Origin: Phialocephala subalpina
Taxonomy: Eukaryota; Ascomycota; Leotiomycetes; Helotiales; Mollisiaceae
Assembly: GCA_900073065.1 (NCBI GenBank)
Contig: FJOG01000011.1
Coordinates: 1,132,882 to 1,196,881 of the forward strand
Direction of reading: 5' to 3'
DNA: 64,000 bases
Under the pieces are notes generated by a model. It did no database searches. It saw only the letters and a program-made list of their open reading frames with translations, and was not told the DNA's origin. Shown one piece after another: positions 37,146-48,111 of this stretch. Numbering within the stretch: position 1 is the first letter of the stretch; each line of letters begins with the position of its first letter. The translations under genes were made by a program, and so were the position numbers.

Positions 37146-38849
37146 TCATATGTCGTCATAAAAGCTCCTCACCTTCTCAGATCGTGGAACGAGGGAGCAG
37201 TTGAAACTTTCAGGTTTGCTAACAAAGGATTAGCGACGCCCGAATCACTGAGCGAGCTTACTTACCTCGACAGCCCAACAGTCAGCTTCATCTTTGGTGG
37301 TGCCTCCTTTCCATTTGGGCCAATGACTGGTTTTAGCTCAAAAGTCGCAAGTAAATGCGACATGAAAATATAGACTCCAGCAAGAGCAAGATGACGTCCA
37401 AGGCAAACTCGCCTCCCAAACCCAAAAGGCCCTTCAGGAAGTGGCTCGCCAAGACCTCCTTTCTCCTTCGGTGCATACCGGTCCGGATTGAAGACCTCAG
37501 GATTCGTGTACACTATCTCGTCATGCGTCATTGCTTGTGCGTTTGCATACACTACCGAGCCCTTCGGTATGAGCATACCCTCATAAACATCGTCCTCGAG
37601 GACCGCGTGAGGAACGCCCAGTGGTGACAATGGGACGCATCTCGTCGTCTCCTCAATGACATACTCCAAATAAGTCATGCTCGGCCGGTCATCGAACGTC
37701 GGTAACCTCTCACCTCCCGTGACCGTATCGATCTCATCTCTGACTTTCTTCTGTACTTCCGGATACAGAATCAAGTACAAAATGCAAACAACGATCGTGG
37801 ACCAAGTCGTGTTCCCACCCGCAATCGAAATCGCCCCAGCAGCACCCTTGATATCCGCCAACGTCATCTCATTTTTCTTCCCTTCCTCCAAATTCTTAAA
37901 GAATCGTTCATAATGCATCTTCATAAAGCTCGCCTCCGTCGCCTTCCCAGCCTTGATCTCCGGCTCCGTAGCCGCCCAAGGAGCATCATGCAATCTCTGA
38001 ATCGCAAACTTCGAATTCCTCGCATGCTGCAACTCTGGCGAACCCACCAACCATGCAGGAAAATATCTCAAGAACGGAAAGAAATCAACAATCGTCCCAG
38101 CAGGAGTGCCACCGTTCCCGGTTGCGTTGTCGGCGTCGATCGCCATCTCGATATACGGATCATCTTTGTGCTCGATTTTGACGCCGAATCCAATTCTCAT
38201 AACGATTCCGGAGGAGAAAGAGCGGGCGATGTCTTCCCAGTGTTTGGGCTGAGAAAGAATTTGTCGACATGCTCGGCGGGCTTCTTCTTGTTGGATGGCG
38301 CGGTAGGGTTTACATGCTGTTGGGGTGAATGATTGTTGGAGAAGCTTGCGGTGAAGCTTGAATTGAGGACCCCAGCGGAGGAAGGTTAGGGTGATGCCCC
38401 ATCCCATGCTGTGAGGAGTTAGATGTCATGTGATGAAGGAGGAGGTTGATTTCTTACACCTCGAAGAGGACGAATCGAGGTCTGTCTGCATAGTTTGCGC
38501 CTCGTTTATCGAGAAGCTCGTGGGCTACCTTGACGCTGTTGATCACGATGATTGGACGACCAAGCACGTTCAAATAGAGAATGTCGGACCCTAGAAATTG
38601 TCAATACGGATCTTCTCCCGTGCTCAAGAAAAGTTACTCACCATACTGCTTTCCCCATTCAATGTATTTTTGCTCAGGATTGAGCGCTGGAATCAATCGA
38701 AAGTGGCCGATCAAAGGTTCGCCTGGAGGTCCTGGAGGAAGAGGATATGGACTCCGTTTCCTCGACTTGAGACTCCAGACGACAAAGCTACCAAGCATGA
38801 GAACGACACCGAAAAGAGCACTCGGATGGTTGTACGTAAACGAAAGCAT
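37146..38849 (-). CDS. Cytochrome P450 monooxygenase
   Basis: Exons 38642-38849, 38458-38590, 37266-38408, 37146-37218 give 518 residues. The ATG at 38849 precedes a membrane anchor (about residues 9-25) and a PYPLPPGPPGEPLIGH hinge. Further motifs: I-helix AGAISIAGGNTTWSTI, ExxR as EETTR in the K helix, a PDRY segment, and the heme loop FGFGRRVCLG with the Cys ligand. The I-helix has GGNTT in place of the common (A/G)Gx(D/E)T; N for the acidic residue could alter proton delivery. The last exon adds KPESFNCSLVPRSEKV, a common P450 end. It resembles the large fungal group of OrdA/O-methylsterigmatocystin oxidoreductase-like P450s. It is divergent from the dioxygenase gene across a promoter with TTGCCGG elements, so hydroxylation before ring cleavage is a reasonable guess. 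Confidence 0.92.
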
Positions 38850-39051
38850 CGTGAAGCAAATGACGAATGTGTCGCGAAAACAGATCTCCAATTCTCAGAA
38901 TCGCAGAGGTATTTGACTCCAAATGCTCTGTGCAGTTACGAAGGAATCATTACTAAACAATCGTCTCTCGTGCACTGCCAACGAAGGCTCGTCCTCCGTC
39001 ACATCGAGAGTATGTGAGGCTGTTGTGTAACGGCAAGGTTGGATGGCGAGA

Positions 39052-39061
39052 TTGCCGGCAA
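39052..39061. promoter_or_regulatory. Palindrome TTGCCGGCAA
   Basis: A perfect 10-bp palindrome about 200 bp upstream of the P450 start. It has the same half-site as the inverted repeat upstream of the regulator. Confidence 0.5.
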
Positions 39062-39171
39062 GATTGAGGGGGAAGCGGCAAGCCCCTATCAGCGATCTTA
39101 TCGGCGGGGCATGCGCTGCAAGATAGGGGGCGATCCACTAAGCGACTCTCCTGAAATTGCTACAGGGATGC

Positions 39172-39200
39172 GTTGCCGGCGGGAGGCAGTGACCGGCAAC
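39172..39200. promoter_or_regulatory. Inverted repeat GTTGCCGG-N13-CCGGCAAC
   Basis: Perfect 8-bp arms (39172-39179, 39193-39200) with 13 bp between them, about 155 bp upstream of the dioxygenase start. Candidate Zn2Cys6 binding site. Confidence 0.5.
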
Positions 39201-39355
39201 TATGTTCACGATGATGTTTGCATCCACCATCACTGATGAAGAGTGGAAGAGCGTACAAGAAGGCACCTCAGTCAAGACTTGGTCTATCAAGGACAGTCTC
39301 AATACTTTCTGACATCTTCCTTGCGATAGCAAATGACTATTGAGCTTCCTTGAAC

Positions 39356-41351
39356 ATGCCAGCCAGTCCCAATTCTCTGATGCGGATGCCGGGAGCGACA
39401 GCAGGAGGACATTACGCCACGGTTCCAACACCACAAGATCCCTACCAATACCAAGTTGGATTCAACAACCGTTTCGCAACTGAGGCTCTGTAAAGCCACT
39501 TCCCCTCTTTCAGGAACAACAACTGACTCGACTTCAGGCCGGGGACACTTCCGATAGGTCGCAACACACCTCAACGATGCAAGTATGACTTATTTTCTGA
39601 ACAGGTACGCTCCTTTGACAGCTTTGCGAAGCAACACTTAGCTACGTGTGGCATTGAGAAGAAAGCTAAGCTTTGAACAGCTCAATGGAACGGCATTTAT
39701 ATCATCACGTGCCTCTCTCCAAAATGCGTGAGTGTACCGATACCAAGAACGTTTAACCAAGCTAATGAAGGTCTTGCAGTTGGTTTTACAGAATTAGACC
39801 TTCGGTAGCACATAGACCTCTCTCAAAAGTAGAGGAAAATGGAGATGTAAGTCAATCCTTTTCTCAAACTGCGAGTCTGATGGCTGACCACTTCCACAGC
39901 TTCAAGGCAACTTTTCCTCAGCGAACCCAAAAGTTGAGTACACTCCTTTTGGCAACGTCTGGAACGCCTTCGCTCTTCCCCAAGAGACCGAGAAAATCGA
40001 CTTCGTCCAAGGACTGAAAACTGTCTGCGGACATGGAGACGCAACCGCGAAAGAAGGACTCGCCATACACATGTACACGGCCAACACATCCATGACCAAC
40101 AAAGCATTCTGCAACAACGACGGCGACATGTTGATTGTACCTCAACAAGGACGGCTCGATATCCAGACCGAATTCGGCAGGTAAGTGCTCTCATCATCTG
40201 CTGCGTTTGATATACCTCTGACGAAAACTAGAATGATGGTCCGTCCAGGAGAAATCGTAGTCATCCAAGCTGGTATCCGTTTTCGTGTCTCTCTTCCAGA
40301 CGGGCCAATTCGAGGCTATATCCAAGAGATATTCGGCAGTCACTACGAGCTCCCTGAACTCGGACCCATCGGGTCCAACGGGATGGCTTTGCCACGAGAT
40401 TTTGAAATCCCAGTGGCATCCTTCGACATCGACCAGTCCGAATGGACAATCGTCTACAAACTCGCCGGGCAATTCTACGCCTGCACCCAAGACCACACAC
40501 CCTTCGACGTCGTCGCCTGGCACGGAAACTATGCTCCCTACAAATACGCCTTGGAAAGATTCATCAACTCCGCGACCGTTGATCGAGAACAATCCGATCC
40601 GTCGATTTACTGTGTCTTGTTAGCGAAGAGTGAAGTTCCAGGTGTGAATCTGACGGAGTTTTTGGTGTTTACGGAGAAATGGGCTGTGACGAGAGATACG
40701 TTCCGGCCGCCGTATTATCATCGAAATGTTAATACGGAGATTATGGGGATGGTGTATGGGGAATGGTATGGGACGAGTCATCCGCTTGAACCGGGTGGAT
40801 TGAGTTATGAGCCGGCTTTGATGCCGCATGGTGGTGAGTTTTGAAAAAGGTGGTGAGGTGTGATGTCCGCTGACAAGAGATGTTAGAGTCGATTGAGAAA
40901 TGGAAGGAAGCGACGACTGTACAGTTGACGGAACAGAGAGTGTCTGAAAATTCGATTGGTATTCACTAAGTTCTGAGATTGATGGAGATGCTGATGCTGA
41001 CGCGATGGTAGCTTTCATGTTCCACATCCACCCTCACGTGGCCATCACGGAGTACGCATTGAAGAGATGCCCCAATATCTATGGTAAGCTGGAAAACTTC
41101 CTCTAATCTCGAAACACGTTCTGACAGATACGTTCCTAGATGCCCCAGTTGATATGTGGGATAACATCCAAGGAGGCTTCTTCGATCACTTGGAGCAGAT
41201 AGACGCTGAGCTGAAAGCGGCCGGCCTACCTGTCTTGGGATTGAGCGCCCCTTCAAGGATCGAGGAGGTGGAAGAGAAGCAAGAGGGATCATCTGACATA
41301 TCCACGAATGGAACAGATTTCGTGGTTGTTAATGGCAATAAACAATTGTAA
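39356..41351 (+). CDS. Homogentisate 1,2-dioxygenase-like ring-cleavage enzyme
   Basis: Nine exons: 39356-39489, 39538-39604, 39681-39727, 39780-39846, 39900-40180, 40232-40833, 40887-40958, 41012-41083, 41128-41351; 521 residues. Family motifs: YQVGFNNRFATEAL, CGHGDATAKEGLAIH, QGRLDIQTEFGRMMVRPGE, GPIGSNGMALPRDF, DHTPFDVVAWHGNYAPYKY, and the iron-site region FRPPYYHRNVNTEIMG (His and Glu ligands) with LMPHG (third ligand). Homogentisate dioxygenase opens the ring of homogentisate to maleylacetoacetate. This copy is longer than the ~450-residue catabolic enzyme, with an acidic extra C-terminus (about 35-40 residues) and changed positions (NVNTEIMG rather than the usual N(C/V)MSEFMG). No maleylacetoacetate isomerase or fumarylacetoacetase lies nearby. 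It may be a paralog acting on a related hydroquinone-type acid. Confidence 0.88.
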
Positions 41352-42344
41352 CGACTTGGAAGGAGATCATGCATTGGGAAAATGAAACTTTGGGCCTTGA
41401 CCCGAACACTTGACCGAGCACGTTATTTCAGATAAGAATGAAGAAGCATCATCGTGGCTACCATGATCCATCCCCTGCAAGCCTTATCGCGTCCCATAAA
41501 CCCATAATCTCTATCCCCGAAAACGAACGCGTCTCCCATCTCGCGTCTTCTCGAGCGACAAAATCCACCCTAAACTTACCCGAACAATCAACCCCACCAC
41601 ATCAGTCTTTATAGATTTAAATAATAACTATTCCTCCAACAACCGGTCAGAAGCGTGCCACCAGGCTTGGTGGCTCAGGTCACTGGCCGGTTCGTTCGAG
41701 GAGGAATTTCGAAAATCGCCTGCCCCGAGCTCAAAAGCGAGAGCACACGCCTCAACGAAAAAAAATCCCAATCAACACCGAGGGATTTTCATAGACCACA
41801 CTCGACACCGAGTGGTTTATGTTTTTGCAGTTTTTTGATACTGATTCTTAGACGCGGTTTTTGTTGTGCGTAGAGAGATTTTTTGGTCTTTTTTAAAGGA
41901 AAAGAGACTCGCTTAGAAAGGAGGTGGAAGCGAAGTTTCTCGGCAAACATTCTTTAACACGTCATTTTTGGAGCGCGCAGAGAGTTTATTTTGCAAATTG
42001 AGGTGCTATTCAAGCTCTGCAACTTCGATTTTTGCGATGAAAGCTCGCGAGACGCTCAAAACCGCTTCTTTAAAATGACACGTGATCATTACCCCGCCTT
42101 TCTCTCAGAGGAATCTGAGGTTGCAGGTATGAAACAGGATCAATACGACATAAGGCATCCTCAAAAGGCATATTCAAGTGTTTCAAGTCGCTTCCAAATT
42201 TGATCTCTCCAAGTTAATAAACAATTAAAGCATTATCTTACAAAGGCCAAGACTTCTCTGGTGGCACTTGTCCAACTAAAATCTAAAATCTAGCTACAGT
42301 AATTTTTAAGGTAGCAAGCAGATAAAACAACTCCAACGACCAGA
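41352..42344. other. Intergenic with folded repeat relic
   Basis: Contains a nested inverted repeat at 41631-41706 (listed separately) and repeated short words such as ACACCGAG(G/T)G near 41778 and 41805. No gene. It may be a relic of a small transposable element. Confidence 0.45.
41631..41706. repeat. Nested inverted repeat / hairpin
   Basis: The inner stem GCCACCA-GGCT-TGGTGGC (41657-41674) is perfect. The outer arms AACCGG (41641-41646) and CCGGTT (41687-41692) pair, and TTCCTCC (41631-41637) pairs with GGAGGAA at 41700-41706. The structure is 76 bp. Confidence 0.6.
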
Positions 42345-43994
42345 TTACACATACCCACAGATCTTGATCTCTAATGTCCTGAACGGAACGTACAGGAGTC
42401 CAGCAACCACAAATCCTACCTCAAACCCAATGTCTCCCGTGGTCTTAGCAATTGGACCCACAAACCACGCAGTATTCATACAAGGCACGATAAGTCCGAA
42501 CGACAGTATGCCTGCACTGATAGCAGCAATCCCAGGAGGAAGACGTCGACGATCTTTCCAGATCGCCTGATCGTAGGTCGAAGCATCGCCCTTTCGGAAG
42601 TAGAAATGTTCAAGCGTAACAATCGCCCCAAAAGCCCCAGGCCAGTACGAAACAATGCCTAAGAAGTTCTCAAGCGAGTTGAAGAAACTCTGAGCAGCTT
42701 TGATACCAACTGGGATCATTATCGCAGTTGTGATGACAGTGTAGATGGATCTTGGGACGCGTGCAAGAGGTGTCGCCAAAGCTTGAAAGTTGAGCGAGAT
42801 TGTGTACATCGATGCGGCGATGTTTCCGACGAGCGAGAACGCCAGGAGGACTGCAATGAATTTACCGAAGCCTTTGGCGGGTCGGAGCATGGCTTCGAGA
42901 ACGCCACCTGCGGAGTAGCTGTTATAGCCGTCGTTCCAGCTTTCGACATTGGGAACTACGGCTCCGATTGCAGCGCCGAGGATCATGAGGAGGATAGTCG
43001 GTAGGTTCTGGCTGACGTAGACGTACCAGAACATCCTTTGTCTGAGCTGGAATTAGCATGTGTGAGCAAGAAGAGTGAGTGCAATTCGACTCACGTTGGT
43101 GCAGCAGGAGAGTAATAGACTGCAAAGTCAGACATGATGCCAGCAAAAGGCAGCATGAAACCCGCAATCAAACATCCAAAACTCAAGATCGTTGAAGCGG
43201 TAGCAGGTTCCGTAGGAACAGGCTTGCTTAAGTGGTGGCCTCCACAACCAACAGCAATAACAATCGATACGATAGTGATTGCCCATGAGTACTTGTTGAA
43301 CAAGTGAAGGACCGTGTATCCGCAGAATGAGACGACCATGCCAAGCAGGCCTGCCAGAACGATACCAACGGTAATGGTCATCTTGCCATCACTCACGGCA
43401 GACAATGTCTGCCCGCAGATGATTATGGCAATAATAGTGAAACCAACGACCGATATCAGATTGAGAATTGCCACGATTGACACACAATACGGACTGGAGG
43501 AACGATCAGCAACGGCTACTGGCGTTTCGACGTGTTTGACTTACCCGAAGCTGTATCTTGCCTGAATGACTTGGCGCATACCAGTCTTGGGGCCCAAGGT
43601 CCCAAGAAAAGCAGTCAGGACGCAGCATAACAAATTGAAGAATATGATGACAAGTGATGTATCTCGAAGACTGAGGCCATATCCCAAGGTGCCGGCCATT
43701 CCAGTCACGATTCTACCAAGGATCAGTTATGAAATCTCACCGAGGAAGCGTAACTTACGGAAGCAGATTGCAAAGAATTGCCATCCACATGAAAAAGATA
43801 CTGCTGTACTCGGTCTTCGTGCGCTCCTCAGGGGGCACGGGGTCGATGCCACGAACCTCAACGCCCCATTTCGCCAGCCATTTCCATACTGGAAGCTTCT
43901 TGTTGTCGTCTCCAGACTCAACAACAACAATTTCGCTGGAGGACTCATCAGGAAGCTTCTCCTGCGCTTTTTCGAGGTCGTGAGTCGGATCCAT
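42345..43994 (-). CDS. NCS1 purine-cytosine permease (Fcy2-like)
   Basis: Four exons with splice points near 43759/43709, 43544/43500 and 43095/43045 give about 500 residues from ATG 43994. The cytosolic N-terminus (EKAQEKLPDESSSE...) precedes WGVEVRGIDPVPPEERT, the typical lead into TM1 of fungal cytosine/purine permeases. TM segments follow through GTLGYGLSLRD, QVIQARYSFG, FAGIMSDFAVYY, SWNDGYNSYSAGGVLEAML, GNIAASMYTISLNFQ and SYWPGAFGAIVTLEHFYFRK, about 12 in all. It is a plasma-membrane proton symporter for purines, cytosine or a related N-heterocycle. Placement between the dioxygenase and the isochorismatase-type hydrolase hints at uptake of a nitrogen-containing pathway substrate, but this is inferred. 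Confidence 0.9.
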
Positions 43995-44437
43995 TTTGTC
44001 GGTATGCTAGAAACCAAAAGTGGAGAAAACCGAAATGCACACTCAGAGATCTGGGGGAAAAGTGCACTTAAGGTTCGAAGTGCAAATATATAAAATCGGG
44101 AGTAATCGACCCGTCCATGATAGGTCAACAGCTGTTATCGAACACTTGGACTCTTTGCTGGTCTGTCCGTATCTGGAGTCATCTCGTTCGCAAATTCTCT
44201 ATCCAAGAATGGGTATATCAGGGATGTTTTCCGTTGCCAAGGGCTCGTCAATCTATCCATCGTAATCGTGCCGGTGAGATGCCGTTTGTCGCCAGCGACT
44301 TCGGCGAGAGGGTTGAGATAAAGATGAAGATATTTTCACGCAAATGCGAGATAATCGTCAAACTATTCTAGATTTAGACAAGCGACGCGAATCTTTTAAA
44401 CCTTGGACGCTGATTCGCTAAAGCTTGTTAATCACAG
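43995..44437. other. Permease promoter and transposon flank
   Basis: Upstream DNA of the minus-strand permease. No gene. AT content rises toward the transposon end at 44438. Confidence 0.55.
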
Positions 44438-46692
44438 CAATACGATTTTAGCACTAATACGAAAACCAAAAGATAAGGTTATTCTTCGAAAATTTTTATT
44501 TTTTTAACCACGCGTGATATAAACAAGATATTTACATCGGGAAGCCCGGCTCAAAGTCATCTTTATCTTCTACTAACGTTATTTCGTCGTCAAAGTAACC
44601 GTTGTCGACTAATGCGCGTTCGAACTCGCCATCGACCTCGTCCGATTCGCTTGATTCGGCAACCTCCTCGCGCGCGACTGGCATATTTACTTTAACGTCG
44701 GGAGGGTTAAGTAGACCGAGTATCTTAGCGTTTTTGAGGGCTCTCAAATAATCGTTATTAGTCTCTAGTTTCTTGACCTCCGGCCATATTCGCCCTTTAT
44801 AAAAATCCGGAATAGTTAGTCGAGCGTATTAGTAATACTCGATAAATAGGTCTTCGCCCTTTGCAAACTAACTAAACTCATATAGAGTATTTACTAGCTT
44901 ATTCCAATAAGCCTCTTTACAATAGACATTACCTAACTAAACTTTCCGTTGCTCTCTGGCAATTTGTGCTACTTTTTTGAACCATTTAATGAGTTTGTTG
45001 CGTGCGGCCTTATCCTTTTTCTCCCTATTATTCCGCTCCTTTTCCTTTTTATTCTCTCTCTTGACTACTTGCTTCTTGCGAGCATTAGCTACTGTTATTC
45101 TCCCACCCTTTTGTAGCCTTCCTTTGTAATCTTTTCGTCTCGCGCGGGCAGCTTCTTTTTCTATGCGATCGCGCAATTCCTTTTGGTAGAAACGGCCAGC
45201 TTGAGCTTTGATCGCGAGGCCCTTTACTAACTTCTTATTGCTTTTAAATATACGTGGTATAATGGGACTTCCTCGAGTCATCTTCCCATATAATCTCTCG
45301 TGAATAAAATCACGATGGGCTATAATATTTGCGCGGTACTTAGGCGTAAATTATATACTCTCGAGAGAAATAGTTTTCGTCTTAGTGGGGGTAAATGGCG
45401 GGGTATGCTTTTCCTCTTGGCCTATAACCTTAGAAGCTTCGAATGCTATTACTTTCGCAAGAACTAGATTAATATCCCAAGGAACAAGACCTATTTTGCG
45501 GAACGCGTTTTGATACGTAGATTCCTTGAAAGTTTAGTTGTAAATCTTTTGCTAATAGCTCAAGAAGTCGGCCTTTCCAAAGGTTATATTTCCAAGACGC
45601 GCGGTATTATTAACAGCTTAACCATAAAAGTGCTTACAAGTCTAAAAGCAACCGACATTAAGAGGTTACATAATATGCGTCAAATGCGCAAGCAAAGCCC
45701 AGCAAATAATGTTATTGTTTCTATAATACCTCTGGAAGTTATAGCCATAATATGTAAAATATCTATCACAAATAAGTAGCTTATATTTGCCCTTTGCCTT
45801 ATACTTAGTGTATCGATCGAAATGCTTAATCTAATCCAATACATTTTCATTATTAATATATCTTGTTTTTGTCATACTAATAAGGATATTGCCGTTAAGG
45901 TCGTTATCATACCAATTATCTATATGCCATATTGCCGCAAGGAGGAGGAAAGCCGGAATCGCGTATCTAGCAGAGGAAATGCAACACACTGCCGTAATCA
46001 AATCTCTATTCTCAGGATTTGCAATAAAAGCCCTTTTATACTTCGCTTGGTCTTATCGTACGAGAACTAATTCGCTTTTGCCTATACTAATTCGAAATCC
46101 CGTTTCGTCCATGTTAAACTAATCTTTATCGCAGATACTAAACTCTATAATATCCTCCCATATACCCTTAAACCATTATACTATATCATCTATATCATGT
46201 ACTACTTTCCTTTTTGCCGCGATCAGTTGTGATTTACGCTTTCTAAACTCAGGATATTATAAACAAAAGCATGCTACCCAGTTAAAGTAAAAGTCTTTGA
46301 CTTGGTTTTTGTCCTTATCTTTCAAAAGTTCTCTCGCCGCCTTCTCGATATCCTAATGCCTATAATTAAACCCGCGGCGTTCGCAGTCATTAATATAAGC
46401 TATTAAAGCAGCTTTTTGCTCATTTGTAGTCAATTTGTTGTGTTTTTTATTCGAATTATTAGCGGGTGTACTATTTTTCCGTCGAATTAACCGCTAGTAC
46501 GGGACCTTATGTTTCTTAGCCAAATCGGTCTAATTTAGGCCCGGCGCGGTCGCAAACTCTTCGATAGCTTGTATTATACGTTTCTTAACGTTTAGATCGT
46601 ATTTTAAGGATATATTATAAATATAATAATAGTTTAGAGAGGACGCGTTTTCTCGTGATGAGGAAAATCGTATTGGTGCTAAAATCGTATTA
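44438..46692 (-). mobile_element. RIP-mutated Tc1/mariner (pogo/Fot-type) transposon
   Basis: A 2255-bp AT-rich element bounded by 25-bp terminal inverted repeats (44438-44462 and 46668-46692; 23 of 25 positions pair; core AATACGATTTTAGCAC). The minus strand carries a broken DDE transposase: an N-terminal helix-turn-helix-like start (VKKRIIQAIEEFATAPG), a DDE-core-like NMDETGFRISIGKS near 46100, a basic C-terminal segment (44937-45281) and an acidic tail (44532-44747). Many TAA/TAG codons interrupt it, consistent with C-to-T/G-to-A mutation by RIP. It cannot encode active transposase. It sits between the permease and the isochorismatase, so it inserted into or beside the cluster. Confidence 0.85.
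44532..46690 (-). pseudogene. DDE transposase remnant of the Fot-type element
   Basis: Discontinuous frame with multiple stops. The longest open pieces are 44937-45281 (Lys/Arg-rich, KKEKERNNREKKDKAARNKL) and 44532-44747 (acidic C-terminus). The domain order fits pogo/Fot transposases. Non-functional. Confidence 0.75.
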
Positions 46693-47083
46693 GTGGGGTG
46701 CATAGTCTTTAGCCAATTAGAGATCAAGGTTTAAAATCAAGGGCTAAAGTTGTGCAATCCATTTATGGTGCACGATTAACCTTACGGACACCTTATCAGC
46801 CGCTTGACGTTTTCCATGGCACGTGCGAGCTGAGTCAGCACTTCTCCTTTCAACTTTGAAGCATTTCAACTTTCTCGAGATCATCGCGAATTAATTATTA
46901 CGATATTTCAACAACGCTCTGACCGTCATAAGACCTTGTTTAATTGAGAGAATAAGTAGTCAAGTGACGCTCTCATTGAAATTAAATTGATTGAGAAGCG
47001 TTGTGATTTGCTGTGTACTTTTGAAGCGTAAAAACTACATCGTCGCGATTTGTTAACGTGCGATGCCAAAAAAATGGATTAAT
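46693..47083. other. Transposon flank, no gene
   Basis: AT-rich. Lies between the transposon end and the isochorismatase 3' end. No feature recognised. Confidence 0.5.
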
Positions 47084-47797
47084 TCACGACTGGCTCCATC
47101 CAGCCTTCAGTTTCTCGATCGCTTCAGCCTCTGGCACTACATCCGCATATTTGGCGTTCAAATCAAACAGATTGCTCCTCTGTATCTCAGGTGTCCTGTC
47201 TCCGCAAGCTTCTCCTACAACCTGTTTGCGTGTCAGCATCAGAATGTCGAGAATCTTGAGACTATTTACCATCGGCCTGAAGCCATTCTGCATCGCATCC
47301 AACGTAGTCGCTCGAACACACCCGCTTGTGCTCACTCCACAAATCACCAAAGTATCGACATTGAGAAGATGAAGGTCTGCCGCCAGAGTCGTCCCAAAGA
47401 ACGCGCTCGGCATCTTCTTCGTCACGATAGTGTCCTGCGGTTCAGGGACAAGTCCGTCCACATACGCATCGAATCCTCTAGTGTCTCCCTTCTGCCAGAC
47501 GGTCAAGACCTTCGCCTTCTTGTACATCAATCCAGCATCGGCCATGTCTTCTCGGTCGTAATAGACTTTGGTCCAGATCACGGGAACTTGGGAAGAGCGA
47601 GCTGCAGCGACGAGCTTGCGCATGGATTCTGGGGCAGCTACACTTTCCGGATTGGAGCTTGTGTCGAGTGGAGAGCCTTCAGACCAGTATGCCTTACAGA
47701 CGTCGACCAACACTAGAGCTGGCCGACTTCCCCATCCCATCTTGTTGGAGAAGCCGGATCTTTGATAGCTTGCCGAGGCCGCATCCGTGGTGGCCAT
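47084..47797 (-). CDS. Isochorismatase-family hydrolase (N-carbamoylsarcosine amidase-like)
   Basis: ATG 47797. The exon runs to the codon before GTAAAT near 47273, then the frame resumes after ...ACACGCAAACAG near 47216 as VVGEACGDR. Total about 218 residues. The Cys-hydrolase triad is visible: Asp in ALVLVDVCKAYW, Lys in VTKKMPSAFFGT, and nucleophile Cys in ICGVSTSGCVRATTLDAMQ; the non-prolyl cis-peptide position (GVS) precedes it. The family cleaves C-N bonds of amides or carbamoyl compounds, or isochorismate itself. The SAFFGTTLAADL form is nearest to N-carbamoylsarcosine/maleamate amidase types. Cytosolic. It is divergent from the esterase gene. A role in deamidating a ring-cleavage product would fit the cluster (inference). 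Confidence 0.88.
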   Translation of the reverse strand: MATTDAASASYQRSGFSNKMGWGSRPALVLVDVCKAYWSEGSPLDTSSNPESVAAPESMRKLVAAARSSQVPVIWTKVYYDREDMADAGLMYKKAKVLTVWQKGDTRGFDAYVDGLVPEPQDTIVTKKMPSAFFGTTLAADLHLLNVDTLVICGVSTSGCVRATTLDAMQNGFRPMVNSLKILDILMLTRKQVVGEACGDRTPEIQRSNLFDLNAKYADVVPEAEAIEKLKAGWSQS

Positions 47798-48111
47798 TTT
47801 GAAACGAGTAGAGTGTCTTGTGTTGATTTTCTTGATTTCGATCCGTTTAGTTACAACTTCTATCGAGGAGGCTCTTATCACCTCCGTTCTTGTCCTCCCC
47901 AATGTTCGGAATGCCGATCGGATACTCCCACTTTTGACAACGCTTCACTGCCGAGGGCCGGCAAGTCTGCCGCAGTCGACGACTTTCTCTTATCGGGTTC
48001 TTCTATCCTAATAGTGGGAAGTCGCTACTCTGCTGATTATCTAAGGCTCGTTTTGAACAGAATTCGCTTCGTTTGGTGCTTGTCCATTTTCAGCCTATCT
48101 TGCACGTCGCC
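47798..48111. promoter_or_regulatory. Divergent isochorismatase/esterase promoter
   Basis: About 310 bp between divergent starts. It contains CCGGCAA at 47958-47964, in the context GGGCCGGCAAG, a single half-site like those at the other cluster promoters. Confidence 0.45.

Larger units (their letters stand above)
38850..39355. promoter_or_regulatory. Divergent P450/dioxygenase promoter
   Basis: A roughly 500-bp region between divergent starts. It contains two CGG-type elements (listed separately) and no ORF with support. Confidence 0.6.
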
